A stretch of DNA of 64,000 bases from positions 51,851,618 through 51,915,617 of the forward strand of contig CM049317.1 of the NCBI GenBank assembly GCA_026874595.1. The letters are read 5' to 3'. Made by a program: the position numbers and the translations under genes. The stretch's first letter is position 1, and every line of letters begins with the position of its first letter. This DNA is from Sipunculus nudus. Lineage: Eukaryota; Annelida; Sipuncula; Golfingiida; Sipunculidae. The notes under the pieces were generated by a model. That model saw nothing but the letters and a program-made list of their open reading frames with translations, ran no database searches and had not been told where the DNA came from. Shown here piece by piece: positions 33,601 to 45,655 of this stretch.

Positions 33601-35423
33601 CTGTCCTGCTCTTCAGAACATCTTATTGGTGCATTTGTCTTGGTCAGGGTTGGTTTTCTACCAGGCAGAAAACATGTGTATAAAGAAAATGGCACAAGAA
33701 TCTTGGTGCAATTTTCTTGTTATGCATGTTTTCTGCTTTTTCATCAAACATTAGCAGATGAACTTGGCAAACCAATGCACACTTACAGTAAATATCACCC
33801 CCTTTTCCTACAATATTCACAGTTTTAGTTGTAAATAGTTTTTAAAATGAAAACACTGAAATAATTGAAACAAATAAATGATTCAGGAATCGTGAATTTA
33901 TGACAAGTTGATTTCATGGATTGCTAAACTCTTAATATTCTCTGTTGAGTGATCTTCAGATGTAAGTTATATACCATGTATATCATTGCTGTAGCATTTT
34001 CATTCACATTGTCCAGTCCAGGTTAATATATGGAAAAATAATGTTTTTGGGATTGGAACATTGTTGTGGCAGATGAGTCTCGTCTTTTGTGGGTACAGGA
34101 AGACAGAGTTGGTGTAAAGAAATTGATGTCAGATAGACACACTCTCTGGTAGTTGTCTTAGACATTTGGAGCCTGAAAGTCTCAAATACAGACAACTGTC
34201 CTACGCTAGAGATTTTTCATCTCTGTAGATTTGTCTCCCAGAAGACTGTCGTTACAGCAGAGGAGTAGACTAATTAGATTTCAGCCATAATGGGAGAGTG
34301 GTGTAATTGCACCGAAGATTAATGGTATTGCTGTAGGTTGGTTTAATTGGCTTGTGGTGAAGCCGAGCCTAATGTCAGGTGTGCCAGTTTCTGTCGCGAT
34401 GATTGTGAACAACATCTGACCGTGAAGAAATACCATCTTGATCTGACATTGGTCGTGCTATGGAACAATTTTTATTTGTGATGAAGATTTTGAGATGGTG
34501 TCTCATTTCAAAGCTGACAAGCCACGATTTATTTGGTACCAGCTTTAGAAAATTGATTAAATTTTCAGAAAATGCTAAGTGTTTGAACTAAATAACTTTT
34601 GTGTTTTAAGCCATAACCTTTCTAAGTGTGTATGCAGTTCTTGAAATTTAGCACAAAACTATGTACATACATATTTTTGTATATTCTCTCTATGTATATT
34701 GTCATCAATATGTGATAAACACACTGGATGTAGCACTGCTCAAAATAGCAAAAGATATTAATGTATTCACAGCAACTGTTTCTCAGAGGTCCCTAGAAGT
34801 CCCAGGCTATGTTAAAACAGGTCACATTAGGCAAATATATAAATCAGTGCACGTTCTGTTTTCATCAAACTTTATATGAACCAAGTGCAACAGAAGAAAT
34901 AGATATCTATAAATAGTTACAGGGTGAACTGCTGAGGGACTATAAACTAGAAGCTGCTATTTCTGTAATGAGTACATTGAATGAAATTATGCATCATTGA
35001 TGCAACGGGCTACTGCCGCAGTGGGCTAGAAAGTAGCAGGTATTATTCCGAGGCCATTGTTAAAGAGGGTCATATTGTCTGTTGGACAGCGTACCAGATG
35101 GGTGCCCCATGAATTATAAGGAAAGTAATAAAATGAATGCCAAGGAAAATAGCCGTGAAAAGGTCAGTAGAAGTGGGTCAGGCCTTGTATAAAATTCACT
35201 CGTCCTTTTACTGGGTCCTGTCCATTACAGAAATTGAGTCTCTGTGGTGCTCCCTATGTTTATAGTTATTATACTGAAAAGCCCTATGTGTCGTTTTGAA
35301 TGTTAAAAAGGGGTTTATAAATATAGCTATTTAGGATTAATGTTAGGTGGTACAAAAGCTGAACTTATTTTAATTATGATTTATTGATATTAAGATATAA
35401 GCAGGTGAAAACTTCTTTTTTTA
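30683..35423. other. Long stretch of unique DNA, no gene seen
   Basis: Nearly 5 kb with no recognisable coding exon, RNA gene or transposon end. Open frames are all under 75 codons and unrecognised. A motif-rich block at 34200-34460 is treated as a finding. Composition is otherwise AT-rich and featureless. Confidence 0.5.
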
Positions 35424-35892
35424 TTATATGCCCGTCATAGACGGGACGTATTATGGTACACCCACCGTCAGCCTGTTAACTTTTAGTGTTCCCTCGATAA
35501 CTTATTGGGGTTTTGATGGATTTATGCAACTCAATTATGAGCAACTTCCACCCAAATTTAATAAGGTCAAGGGACACTCAGCTACTTTGTTGTGTCGCTG
35601 CGATAACTTATGAAGAATATGAAGGATTTTGATAAAACCCATCAGAAATGATTATAAAATATCTCGCCTAAGTTTTTAATCCAGCAAAATCCATACATAT
35701 TTCATGAGGTCGGGGGTCATTGCACTTTGCTGGCACCGTGGTGACTTAACAAAAATCATATGTATTTTCATGAAACTCATTATACATATTTACCAAAAGA
35801 GTTTACCTGAATTACATATTCAGCAAAGTCACTCATATTTAATGAGGTCAAAGGTCACAAAATATGCAACTATTTGGGGTGCTCTTGTAATT
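35424..35892 (+). mobile_element. Family C rolling-circle-like element (copy 2)
   Basis: The 5' hairpin is CCCGTC-atagac-GGG-like (35430-35445), followed by GTATTATGGTACACCCACCG. Interior text (AACTTTTAGTG, GGGTTTTGATGGATTT, GGATTTTGATAAAACCCATC) recurs in the copies at 35895 and 18815. A DR1-type AGGTCAAAGGTCA lies at 35845-35857. The 3' end is vague (GTGCTCTTG near 35879). It is non-coding; open frames inside are repeat-derived. Confidence 0.68.
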
Positions 35893-35894
35893 TT

Positions 35895-36240
35895 TAATTT
35901 TTATACCCCTGTCTTATGACGGGAGTATTGTGGTATACCAACTGTCCTTCCGAACATTAACTTTTAGTGTGGCTGGGATAACTTACCAGGGCTTTGATGT
36001 ATTTTAGTGAAACTCACCATAAGTACTTACCAGCAGATTATCTCGCTCAAGTATGATTATGGGCAACATCCATGTATATCTAATAAAGTCACAGGTCACT
36101 CGGCTACTTTGTTGTGTCGCTGCGATATCTTATGAAGAATATGAAGGATTTTGATAAACCCATCAGAAATGTTAATCAATAAAATATCTTGTCTAAGTTC
36201 CAGTTCCAGCAAAATCCATGCATACTCCACAGACTTTTCT
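35895..36240 (+). mobile_element. Family C rolling-circle-like element (copy 3)
   Basis: It starts TTTTTATACCCCTGTCTTATG with a hairpin CCCTGTC/GACGGGA, followed by GTATTGTGGTATACCAACTG. A 72-bp stretch around 36100-36172 is nearly identical to 35579-35650 in the preceding copy. The 3' end is not found. The two copies lie head-to-tail with only a few bases between them. Confidence 0.65.
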
Positions 36241-37154
36241 TCTGTGTCACCTTACAATAACCTGGAGGCCAAATTACTGGGAAACAAAACTTATTTTCTC
36301 TTCTTTGGTCGTTGGTGAGGGAGCCAGTGCAGGCCCTTAATTATAGGACTATCTGTGACCAGTAGGAGCCTGACTTCACTTTTCTGCTGCTGCCCAAAAA
36401 AAAAACATGCTTCATGGTGTTAGTTAAAAAGGACTGATCATTGTAGACTGTGGCCTTGTTAAGACAGTCTTTGCATCTGTCCCCTGCACTATATATAAAT
36501 ACCGGTAGCCTTTATAGTATTTTACTCCGGATTGATAAAGGGTAGTGGAAATAATGAGTGGTGCATTGGGATTTTGTTAACTCCTATGTGGGTTAACCCT
36601 TAGTGTATTGATGTCTCAGTGTCGGTCATCGGGGACTCCATTGCCAGGTACCTTGGTTGGAGGTCATCGTCTCGGAAGTTCTTTGGCATCCCAGATGGAA
36701 CCATGATAGATTGCTCCAAAGAATAAGGAGACATGCTGTAAAATTTAGTGCAATGGAGTCATGTCTTGTAATTGGCCAAGGGAATTCATGAGAACTCCCA
36801 GATTCATTTTTCACGCCTCAACGACTTTCCCCTCTGGATTGTGATCTCCCCCATGTTTTGGCGCTGCATTGTTTTGGGTGATACACTGCTGGACTCTGTG
36901 ATTCAGCTTCGTGATTCATAAATATTTTCGAGGCAATTTTTCCTCTTTTTGGTACCTTACCTGCAAGAATCATCTGGTAGCTGGAAATTATCTGCTTCCT
37001 GTACTAGTATTTATGAAAGCTATAAATATCACAGAATTATTGATGATTTTATTTTGAATAATTTAGGGGTAAATTTATACCTTACAAATAATAAAACAAA
37101 CATATCACCCAATGATGAAAGGGTAAATTAAAATCTGCTAAATTCTACTATATT
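36241..37154. other. Unique DNA, no gene seen
   Basis: A block at 36600-36920 is of higher complexity and GC than its surroundings and is treated as a finding. No recognisable exon. Confidence 0.45.
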
Positions 37155-37330
37155 TTTAGGATTTGGGTGTGGTCCAAGAAAAGAGATATTCTGCCCTAAA
37201 CTTTGCAATACATGTCTCCTTGCCACCTAACTCCCTTCACAGATAGGTTCTCGCCTAGATGCTGTCCTTTGGAGGACATTCTTGTCGCATCCCATCGCCC
37301 TTGTTGAACCCTGACAAGTGTATTTCTCCA
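37155..37330 (-). repeat. Family F dispersed repeat (copy 2)
   Basis: Contains GGGTGTGGTCCAAGAAAAG and CTAAACTTTGCAATACATG. These match the reverse complement of 54130-54235 and, further right, of 16290-16320 (TTCTCGCCT and GCTGTCCTTTGGAG). Non-coding, diverged and unclassified. Confidence 0.6.
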
Positions 37331-39070
37331 AATTTTTTTAAACCACTCCTGCCAGCTGCCATTTTGCTTGCACACTAAAATCTCCAGTCACATGTCAAAA
37401 TTATGGGTATTCTCCAAGCCGTAGATAGTGAAATAAAACATACTAGCTGCAATATGGTTCACATTTAAATAAAGTATCATGCCATGAAAACTGGCAATAA
37501 CATTGAAGTGCCCCATGCTATCTTTCATAAAACTTTGAAATACATGTTGTTGTACATGTTGATTTCCTTTGCTCGTACAAAGGCCATTCAGGTAAAGTTG
37601 CTTTACACCTGTAGTTCAGTGTTTCAAAATAAACCATTTGATATATATTGGTCTTGACATGGACAATACCAGTTGCAGGTTATTCAGATGTTTAGTCACC
37701 AATAATCTTGAATTGGACTAACTTTATAGGGATGGCAATACCAGGTAACTTATTATAATAAGTAAAACATAGAATATTTAAATTCAGATATGAAGTTTTA
37801 TCAGCTCTTTAAAATTTAAAAATTTAAATCAGTATCTCACATCAACTTAAGTCAGAAATCATCTGTTGATTTAGTGGTATGTTTTATTCCTTAAGTGAAC
37901 ATTCTTACTAGAAGAAAGATTAGAATGACTCTGACATCTTTCCATTAGCCAAGTGTCAGTCTGTGTGATGATGTTGGCCAGGGTTAACTTGAGGTAGTAC
38001 TGCTGAGATAATCAGTCAGCATACCTTGCTTGAGAGGTTAATGACTGAGGTCAAGGTGTACATGACTTAGAGCCAGTGAGATAACCGGTTAGTCACAGGT
38101 GCTCCCAGCAGTCTTGTTACAAATGAGGGCTTTTGGGTTTAACATGAACCTGAATTCTGGGTAACATACACATCATGAGCCCCTGATTGAATATATTCTC
38201 ACCTACCCATGAATTTATACCTCTGCTGATCAACCTGATGACCAGCATGCTATAAACATGATCACTAAGTTATGATCCCTCTGGCTTTGTTTTATATCAA
38301 TTATTTAAGCAAGATTTGATGAATTTAGAATGCTATGAAAGTTCATTAAAGTTATTGCTTCATCCTCTGTATTCTTTAAAAAGTCCTTGAATTTTGTAGC
38401 TCAAATCTGCCTTCTTTAATTACATTAAGTCCAATGTGTGTGTTATTAGAATGGTACATTCATCTAGTAAACATCTGCACTTGTTGTAACCAGCTGTCTT
38501 ATGCCTCAGAAAGGTTCTTGCAATTTGTAAAATTGGACCATTATAGCCCTTTAAAAGTCTTTGAAATTTGCTGAGGGATTAATATGCAAACCTGGTGTAT
38601 ATTCAGACTTTTATTTCTTTTGTGTCAGTATGAGCCATAAATGCCTTATTTTGAAATTTAAATCAAATTACTGAATAATGAATTTGACATGATAAACAGC
38701 ATAAGTGAATTAATACTCCTGAACCATGTGAACTGTCACATCTATCTGTGCTCTTTGTCTGAGCCATCATTAAAAGAAGCCTTCATTGAAGTCATTTTCA
38801 CTATTATAGCCTAGGCTATTATATGAAGGGATGCATGTTTGTTTTGCTTTTTTGTCCCACAACAACTGTTGTGCACATTGATCCTTTAGGGTTTTTGTCT
38901 GTTTTATGTTCCTATTGTGTTAGTGATGCAGTGTTGGTTTTATTGGGGGAAACAGATGTTTAACTCAGCATGCGAAACATCCTAAGAAATCTAATCGGTC
39001 TCTCATGCAGAGTTTGAAATGGTATATAGACAGAGTTGGAAATGTTTAGAATCTCCCAGTGAAGACTGTT
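37331..39070. other. Unique DNA, no gene seen
   Basis: AT-rich sequence with no exon, RNA gene or transposon terminus that I can identify. Confidence 0.5.
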
Positions 39071-39394
39071 TTTGCCTCCACCAGGAGGGTTTATGCCTTC
39101 ATTCCTGTTTGTGTGTGATTTTTCTCAACAATCATCATTAGAATGCCATGAAATTTTCAGGTCACCATAGATAGGGGCAATAAAAAATCTATTTGATTAT
39201 GGTGTGGGTCTGACCCATGATTCAGATCCAGGAAGGACTTCCAGGAATATTCACAAATGTGAAGTCACATATGCACAATTGAACATCGGAATATTGGCCA
39301 AATAAGTGATTGAAAACATGGGTTGTGGAGTACCCCCACATTAAGGACCACCGTGTAGGTGGAGGCCTGCATTCCTGAGACTGCATATTTCTAG
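39071..39394 (+). mobile_element. Family D rolling-circle-like element (copy 3)
   Basis: The 5' end carries the hairpin CCTCC-acca-GGAGG (39076-39088). The 3' end carries a near-perfect stem TGCATTC/GACTGCA (39368-39385), then five bases, then CTAG (39391-39394) followed by T. This fits Helitron-type 3' ends. The body is the reverse complement of the copies at 819 and 23521. No coding sequence. This copy has the best-preserved ends and defines the family. Confidence 0.75.
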
Positions 39395-39594
39395 TTTTGA
39401 TAATTATGTGTTTTCAAGACCAAGATCAGGCAGCATTGACAAATTAGCATTCGCTCTGTATGTAAACAGAAAATTTCATGTTAAAATTAACATGATTGTT
39501 AATCAATAAAAAATGTTTATTGGTATGTTATATGTGCATTGGTTCAATTGAAGGTACCTAAGTACATGCATGTTTGTTTTCTTGCTCTGTGCAA

Positions 39595-39613
39595 CCCCCC
39601 CCCCCTCCCCCCC
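39595..39613. repeat. Poly-C tract
   Basis: A C-rich run interrupted by a single T, in unique sequence. Probably length-variable. Confidence 0.85.
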
Positions 39614-39734
39614 ATACACACATACTTGTGACATGGAAAAATTGATCAATTCATGTTTATACTACTTTACACCAGATTATAAATCTTACATTTTAGAGTT
39701 GTGTTTACTTTTTCAAACAAGAGATGTTGAGAGC

Positions 39735-40430
39735 TCATAAAGATAAACCTTATATATTACTGAAATACAGATGTGTTTACTTAAAATACAGGCTTACCAA
39801 AAGATTGATGACTTAAATAATGTTTATAAATACAAACCAGGTATGATACAAAACATTGATGACTTGGTACTTAATGTTTACAAATTATATAAACCAGATA
39901 TGATACCAAAATGTTAATAAAATATAAACCAAATATGAAGCTAAAACTTTAAAGAAATGTTAACCATGTATGATACCAAAATGTTAATGACTAAGTAATG
40001 TTTACAAATATAAACCAGATATGATACCAAAAATCCATAAAATATAAACTAGGTATGATACTTAAACATTGATGACTGTTAATGTTTACAAATATAAACC
40101 AGATATGATACCAAAAATCCATAAAATATAAACCAGGTATGATACCAAAATATTGATGTCTGTAAATGTTTACAAATATAAACCAGATATGATACCAAAA
40201 CGTTAATGACTAAGTTGAGTAAGTAATGTTTACAAATAAAAACCAGGTATGATACCAAAATGTTGGTGACAGAGAAATGTTTACAATTAAAACCAGGTAT
40301 GATAACAAAACATTGGTGAAATATAAACCAGGTATGATACCAAAATGTTGGTGACTAAGGTAATGTTTACAAATATAAACCAGGTATGATACCAAAATGT
40401 TGATGACTAAGTAATGTTTACAAACCTGGT
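39735..40430. repeat. Minisatellite with alternating long and short units
   Basis: About a dozen copies of AAACCAGGTATGATACCAAA or variants. Unit spacing alternates between roughly 47-58 bp (units containing TGACTAAGTAATGTTTACAA) and roughly 33-37 bp (units lacking that segment), giving a higher-order period of about 85-90 bp. The 95-codon minus-strand frame at 40210-40497 simply translates this repeat. It is AT-rich and in unique surroundings. Confidence 0.9.
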
Positions 40431-41020
40431 TAGAGACAGTATGGTTATGTTTGGGTGAGGTGATAGAAATCAAGGCTGGACCCGTCATTCTAACCATAGA
40501 TCACAGAAACATCTGCTAGCTGGCCTGACGGGGACAGGCCCCCTGGTGTCAGAGAGAAAGACACACAACAGGTGTGCCTCTAGGTAATATTACCCTCCGC
40601 CAGGTAAGCTCATTCAGGCAAGTTAACTGTTAACAGATCTCTCTTTAAATACCCCAAACCCACAGGTAAACACACCAAGCTAGTTATACCTGTAGTTTCT
40701 GGGGAGGCCAGCTTGGCGATCGGTTCACAGCCAAGCCGGATGTTGACCACTTATCATCCTCGTCAGACCTTGCTAGTGTTAAAGGCTGTGGGTATATGTA
40801 TGAGGTCAATCGGAAGTAATGGTTTGCTGACAAAGCGTATCACTAGGTCACGCTCTGACAGCACTGGTATAGAATGATATACACATCCTTCGGACTGGGA
40901 GTCCCTATACCTTATTATAGGGTATTGTACATTATGTTGGAATCTGTGGTACCATACCCTTCCCTGCCCTGAAGCTAGTTCTGTACTACCCTGTTATACA
41001 GTAAAAGAGGTAAGCAGTTA
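40431..41020. other. GC-richer block, possible untranslated exon
   Basis: Composition is clearly less AT-rich than the flanks. The block has several short palindromes (GGACT-ggg-AGTCC at 40891-40903; CCCTATA-ccttat-TATAGGG at 40903-40922). It ends with AAAAGAG|GTAAGC near 41005-41010, a good match to a 5' splice site. No open frame is maintained. An untranslated exon is possible but speculative; a regulatory segment is equally possible. Confidence 0.25.
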
Positions 41021-42256
41021 TTTTTTTAATAATTATTTGTTTAGCATTTTGATGTCATTACCTTTAATTGTTTACCTACAGTTGTCAACATATTTATATA
41101 GAACTAGGAGTGTCTTACTATGATTTTATCAGTGTAGAACTTATTGTAATTGACAAGCTTATCATGTTTCTGAAAGGGATAAAAACAATTACAGCAAATA
41201 CAAAATCAAGAACTTCTTTATAAGAATAAGTTAGATTGCTTGTAAAAATTGGAGGCAAATGCCCCCACCTAAAGTAAAGGTAATTAAAAGAAAACATCCT
41301 TAGCTTCTTTTGATGAGATTGATGTCTGGGCTGTAAATTGATATTATTTTTCTATATATAGCCACATATGAAGCCTGAACCGTCTAATAAATGTGGCTTT
41401 GGATGTATTGAGTAGAATTTATCTTAATGAATTACCAATGTTATCAGGACAGTATCAGGATAGCTGTCTTTGAACCAAGAAGATGAATACTGTTTAATGA
41501 ATAAACAGATCTAACAATGTCTTGGTTTATCAGGTTTAGGTGTACAGAATGTTCTCTAATGAACTCATTGAATTCTGCAGAATCTGCCAAAAGAGCTTCT
41601 TTATTAATCAAATCAACTTTTTATTTTAGGAAGATTTTCTGTGGCATCTGAATTGGGCTCTTTGAGAAATTAACGGAAGGCTTTTGTTGTCCTGTAATGT
41701 GTGATTAAATAACCCCCTGGAATGCCCTAACCAAAACTCTTAAAATGACTCCCCTGTGCAGTCTCAGAAATCATTGTATAATTGAATTATTTTCAAATTG
41801 TAAGTTCATATATCAGAGCTATTTATAGAAGGCATTCATTGATTTTCTGTGAGAGTTGTTTGGTTTCAGACGAGTTTATTGAGACATTACTGTAACAGTA
41901 CAATTTGCTGGAACAGACTATCCGCTTTGTTTGAAAGTACCGGTACACAGCTGATAGAAGATAACATTTATCAGGATTCCTTGTCTTTCAGGTTATAGAA
42001 ACAATATAAAATAATCAGATACATAACTTATCAGCCTTTAATGATAAAGTAAAGATAAGTTATAAGCAGAAACATTAACAGAATATAATAAGACAATGGA
42101 GACAATATTTCGGTTATAAGAATACAACCAGCCTCTCAGGTTTGGCATGAAAGTGCTTGGTTTACTGGAGTGGTTGTCCAGTAGGAAAATGATCTATAAT
42201 CTGCTTTCAGGTAAAGTTTCACTAAGTTGAAAACATGTTTTACAAGAATGTTTATA
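41021..42256. other. Unique DNA, no gene seen
   Basis: No recognisable features. Confidence 0.5.
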
Positions 42257-42258
42257 TA

Positions 42259-42565
42259 CAGTAAAACCTCTTGGTTATGGACACTGGTGGGACCTTATGT
42301 TGTCCTTAATAGGGAGGTGCCATATTAGACATACCTATGATTGCGCAGGTTGCACTTATATATTAGTTGACTATTATTATATTTACAGTGAAACTGTAAC
42401 AGCCTTTGGTCTTAGGCAAGTTGCCTACTTACAGTTGTGCCACTATATGGGGGCTGTGACGACATGATAAAAAATAATGAGAAAAAAATGGATTCTTCAT
42501 TAAAAGCTGCCCACCATATTGAGGTACCCACTTATGGAGGTGCTGACCAGCAGAGGTCCTACTGT
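42259..42565. mobile_element. Pogo/Tigger-like MITE, ~305 bp
   Basis: The left end is CAGTAAAACCTCTTGGTTAT. The right end in reverse complement is CAGTAGGACCTCTGCTGGTC. Subterminal GGACAC/GAGGTGCC motifs resemble those of the larger pogo-like element at 9094-10377. TA precedes the left end, and TG/TA-like bases follow the right. It is non-coding and its TIRs have diverged. Confidence 0.6.
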
Positions 42566-43527
42566 GAACATTTGTTTATACCTTAGCCTCATTAACATAT
42601 ACCTTAACTATTATCAGTGCTGTAGCATGCAAGGCAAAAGATTTATAATATTAATTATTGACAGAAGTTAATTGATATTGGTAAATCACAGAATGACATG
42701 ATGAATAATATGATTGGTATATTCACATTATCTGCCTATAATGAACAAGAGGTTCCACTAGCCCAGTCTTCCCAGGGTCCATAAACAGTAAAGATTATAA
42801 CAAGCAAATTAAATGGTTCATACAGTGAAGAATATGCTATTGTTTACTGTATGGTAAAGTTATAATTTCAAGTCAAACGGTCGCAAAACACCAAAAAGTG
42901 GAAATTGTGAAAATTTGACCTTGCGAATATAAGGCCAAACAATGCCTCCAGAAGCTGAGAATTGTATTTCCATTATTTTGATAACATACAGTGGGCTGTA
43001 TATCCATAATATCTGCTCATTGTAGGGGCAGTCCCTGTGCGGCTGTTAACCATTATCAGTCTAAGCTGGTCTGTGGATGCTGTTCTGTCGGAATACAGTG
43101 CCTGTGCTTGCTGTACAACTGGACCAGGTTTTGTTTGTGCCCTGCACCTGGCTGGCTGTATGTTCACGTTAGATTATTTTGATCCCCAAAGAAAACACGA
43201 CAGGATACCAGAGGTACTGAAATCAGAGGGCTCACATTCTCTTCATGTTATTCCAGTATCTGACAAAAACTATTTTGCTGATAGATCAGGCTGCTTTGTT
43301 TACACACTGCAGTCCTTGTTGTACAGAGTGTGGGATACATGGATATTAACTGCAGTTTTAATATTGCCAATACATGTGATGTTTTGTACTTTTTTCAATA
43401 AAATATACTGGTACATAAAGTCTTATTGATAGCCACAGTATGATATGTTGTTTAACTAGTATTACCATGCCTATATTCTAATTTATTAAAAATAATCAGT
43501 TTGTGAGCAGGGTCATTTATGATTCCT
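42566..43527. other. Mostly unique DNA, no gene seen
   Basis: A segment at 42875-42945 (GTCGCAAAACACC...CTTGCGAATATAAGGCC) looks like a degraded TTCGCGG-type transposon relic related in style to 2355-3605. The 130-codon frame at 43037-43429 has no recognisable domain, and another frame on the opposite strand overlaps it. Confidence 0.4.
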
Positions 43528-43755
43528 ACCGGTCTGATGAGTAGACTTATTGGTCCTGATGGATCTGATAGTTTAGGGACCTGGTCCTCATTCTGATGAG
43601 TAGAAGGATCTGGCACTCACTGTTCAGATGAGTAGAAGGATCTGGTCCTGACCACTCAGATCAGATTAAGGATCTGACTTTTGCCTGTCTGATGAGATAA
43701 AGGATGTGATCCTCACCATTTTGTTGTCTGTTTCCTGCCATTCTGATGAGATAGG
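43528..43755. repeat. Degenerate ~45-bp minisatellite
   Basis: About five imperfect units carrying TGATGAGTAGAAGGATCTGG and CCTCACCA- or CCTGACCA-like text. Units decay from left to right. Confidence 0.7.
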
Positions 43756-45478
43756 ATCTAAATTGTTCAAACAGTCCTAATGTGCGGACTTTTTAGTTCC
43801 TTGATGGGCCTGCCTCCTTATCTGAATATTGATTAGCAGCCTAAGATAATCAAAACAGGCAAATGAATTAGCGCATTTCTAGAATTGAGTAGCAAACTGC
43901 AGTGTGAATCCAGGAGAATTATTTGCTGATCAGGTACTTTAGCTAAACCTTCTTGGGCATTTAGACATGGGTCACTTTAGGCAAAGACTGACAGGTGAAA
44001 TCTTTGTTGGTTGATGCAGCTACACAGGTGTGATGAATTATTATGTCCCACTTATATATGTATGATATCATGCATGAAACCTACAGTCTGTCCCTGTTAA
44101 TCCTTGTGTGTGGGTTTATCATGTCACATTCACCTCGCTGACTCTGACCACATTGATCAGGGAGCACTGATTGACCTGACTGGCCATATGTTGTCTAGTC
44201 AACCAGGATGCTGAATTACAGGAATGACACTTTAAATATCATCATCTCTGCTGTAATAATAGCCAGATGGGCAGTCAGTATATAAAATAATTAGGGGATG
44301 GGATTTAGGAGAAGCAGTAGTAGTCTTGTTTGTGCTGGATAATCATCACCAATGACAATCTTGTGGTCACTTAACAGTATGAACCACTTCATATAAAGTA
44401 TATATCATAACAGTGTTACATTCCTGGCAGGTAAGCTTTTACATTGTACTTATTAAATTATTTAAATAGTAAATTTAAAATTTTATTCCCACTTAACTAA
44501 TAATTTGTAAATTATAAAGTATATGTAAATTTAAATTTGCACTATCATTTACTTATCCTAGTTGTATTCATCAACTGTTTAGTAAAAATATCAATTATGA
44601 TGAAAATAACTAGCAGGTACAAACATTGCTTATTTACATGTAAACTGCACTGGTTGACCTTTTGGGTTATTTGATGATTAGTTATTGAATTACAAGAACT
44701 GTTCAGTTGACCATTGCGGGAGGAGGGCACTGAGGGGAGCCACTTCAAAGCTTTGTCCCATGCCAGATGTTGGGTCTATTGTAGTCAAGCTTCCTAATCA
44801 TCAGTCCCCTAACAAACATGTTGTCAGCCAGGCAGGACAGCCAGCTGGGATGATGTTAACATGCTGTGATCAGGGACTAATACTATTGACCAAATTATTT
44901 GGGATTTGCTCTGCCTTTGTTTATATAGTGAAACCTCTTACTGTGGTCAGGTTGAACTATGACCACCTCATAATAGTGGGCGCTTTTCACTATTTCCAGG
45001 TCTCTTTAGAAAAAATATCAGGATCTGTATATTTGGCAGAGATATCAACTTTACCATATGAAATTTAATACCATCTGACTTTAACACAAGTGTCACACGA
45101 GAGGTAATTTCTTTTATTAACTGCCTGGTCATTACCTCAATTCTTTATGTTTGCATTAAGTTAATTTTCAACCAGTTAGACAAAAGTTCTATAATACCTG
45201 TGGGGATTAGTCAGTTAAAGGTTGATGGGGGATTTTTACAGGTAATAGAAATTCAGTTTCTCTGAACTACCCATATTTGAACAATATATGAAATAACTGA
45301 TGTTTAATTGAAACTACACTAGTTTATAAGTCCTTGTAGCCCTGCATGACTATTTTGAAACCTGGTACCTTCAGCTTCAAACAAGAAATTTTTCTCTAAC
45401 CCCTTCTTCTGTTGTGTCACACTTAACTGAGTTGATATTTAAGTTAGTTGAGTAGTTTTCTTGACAACTTATAAGCCA
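43756..45478. other. Mostly unique DNA, no gene seen
   Basis: The 127-codon frame at 44685-45068 has no recognisable domain and overlaps a tiny pogo-like relic (TAGTGAAACC...TTTTCACTA, 44926-44992). Otherwise no features. Confidence 0.4.
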
Positions 45479-45655
45479 TGTTCACACAATGCTCTTATTC
45501 ACTGAACACGGTATCAAATACCCTTTTATAGCTTCTAAATCCAGGTGCTGTTCACATTACACTTTTATCCATTTGTATTTTTTAACCACATCGGGAGGTG
45601 GTTTCCATACTAATACCTTTCACAGCATTTGCACCAACACAATGTGAACACAAAT
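45479..45655. mobile_element. Possible small MITE with imperfect TIRs
   Basis: ATGTTCACACAATGC on the left and its near reverse complement CACAATGTGAACAC on the right bound about 175 bp of non-coding DNA. No target-site duplication could be assigned, so the superfamily is unknown. Confidence 0.4.

Noticed and set aside
37990..38012. let-7-like seed TGAGGTAGTA
   Set aside because: Only the first ten bases agree with let-7; the rest diverges and no complementary arm forms a precursor hairpin nearby.
40210..40497. 95-codon minus-strand frame with internal repeats
   Set aside because: It is the minisatellite read through on the minus strand.
43037..43429. 130-codon frame as a membrane protein gene
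   Set aside because: Hydrophobic segments are present but no family resemblance, no exon boundaries, and a frame on the opposite strand overlaps it.
44926..44992. Separate pogo-like MITE (TAGTGAAA ends)
   Set aside because: Only 67 bp with an 8-bp terminal match; too weak to list as its own element, so noted only within the surrounding region.
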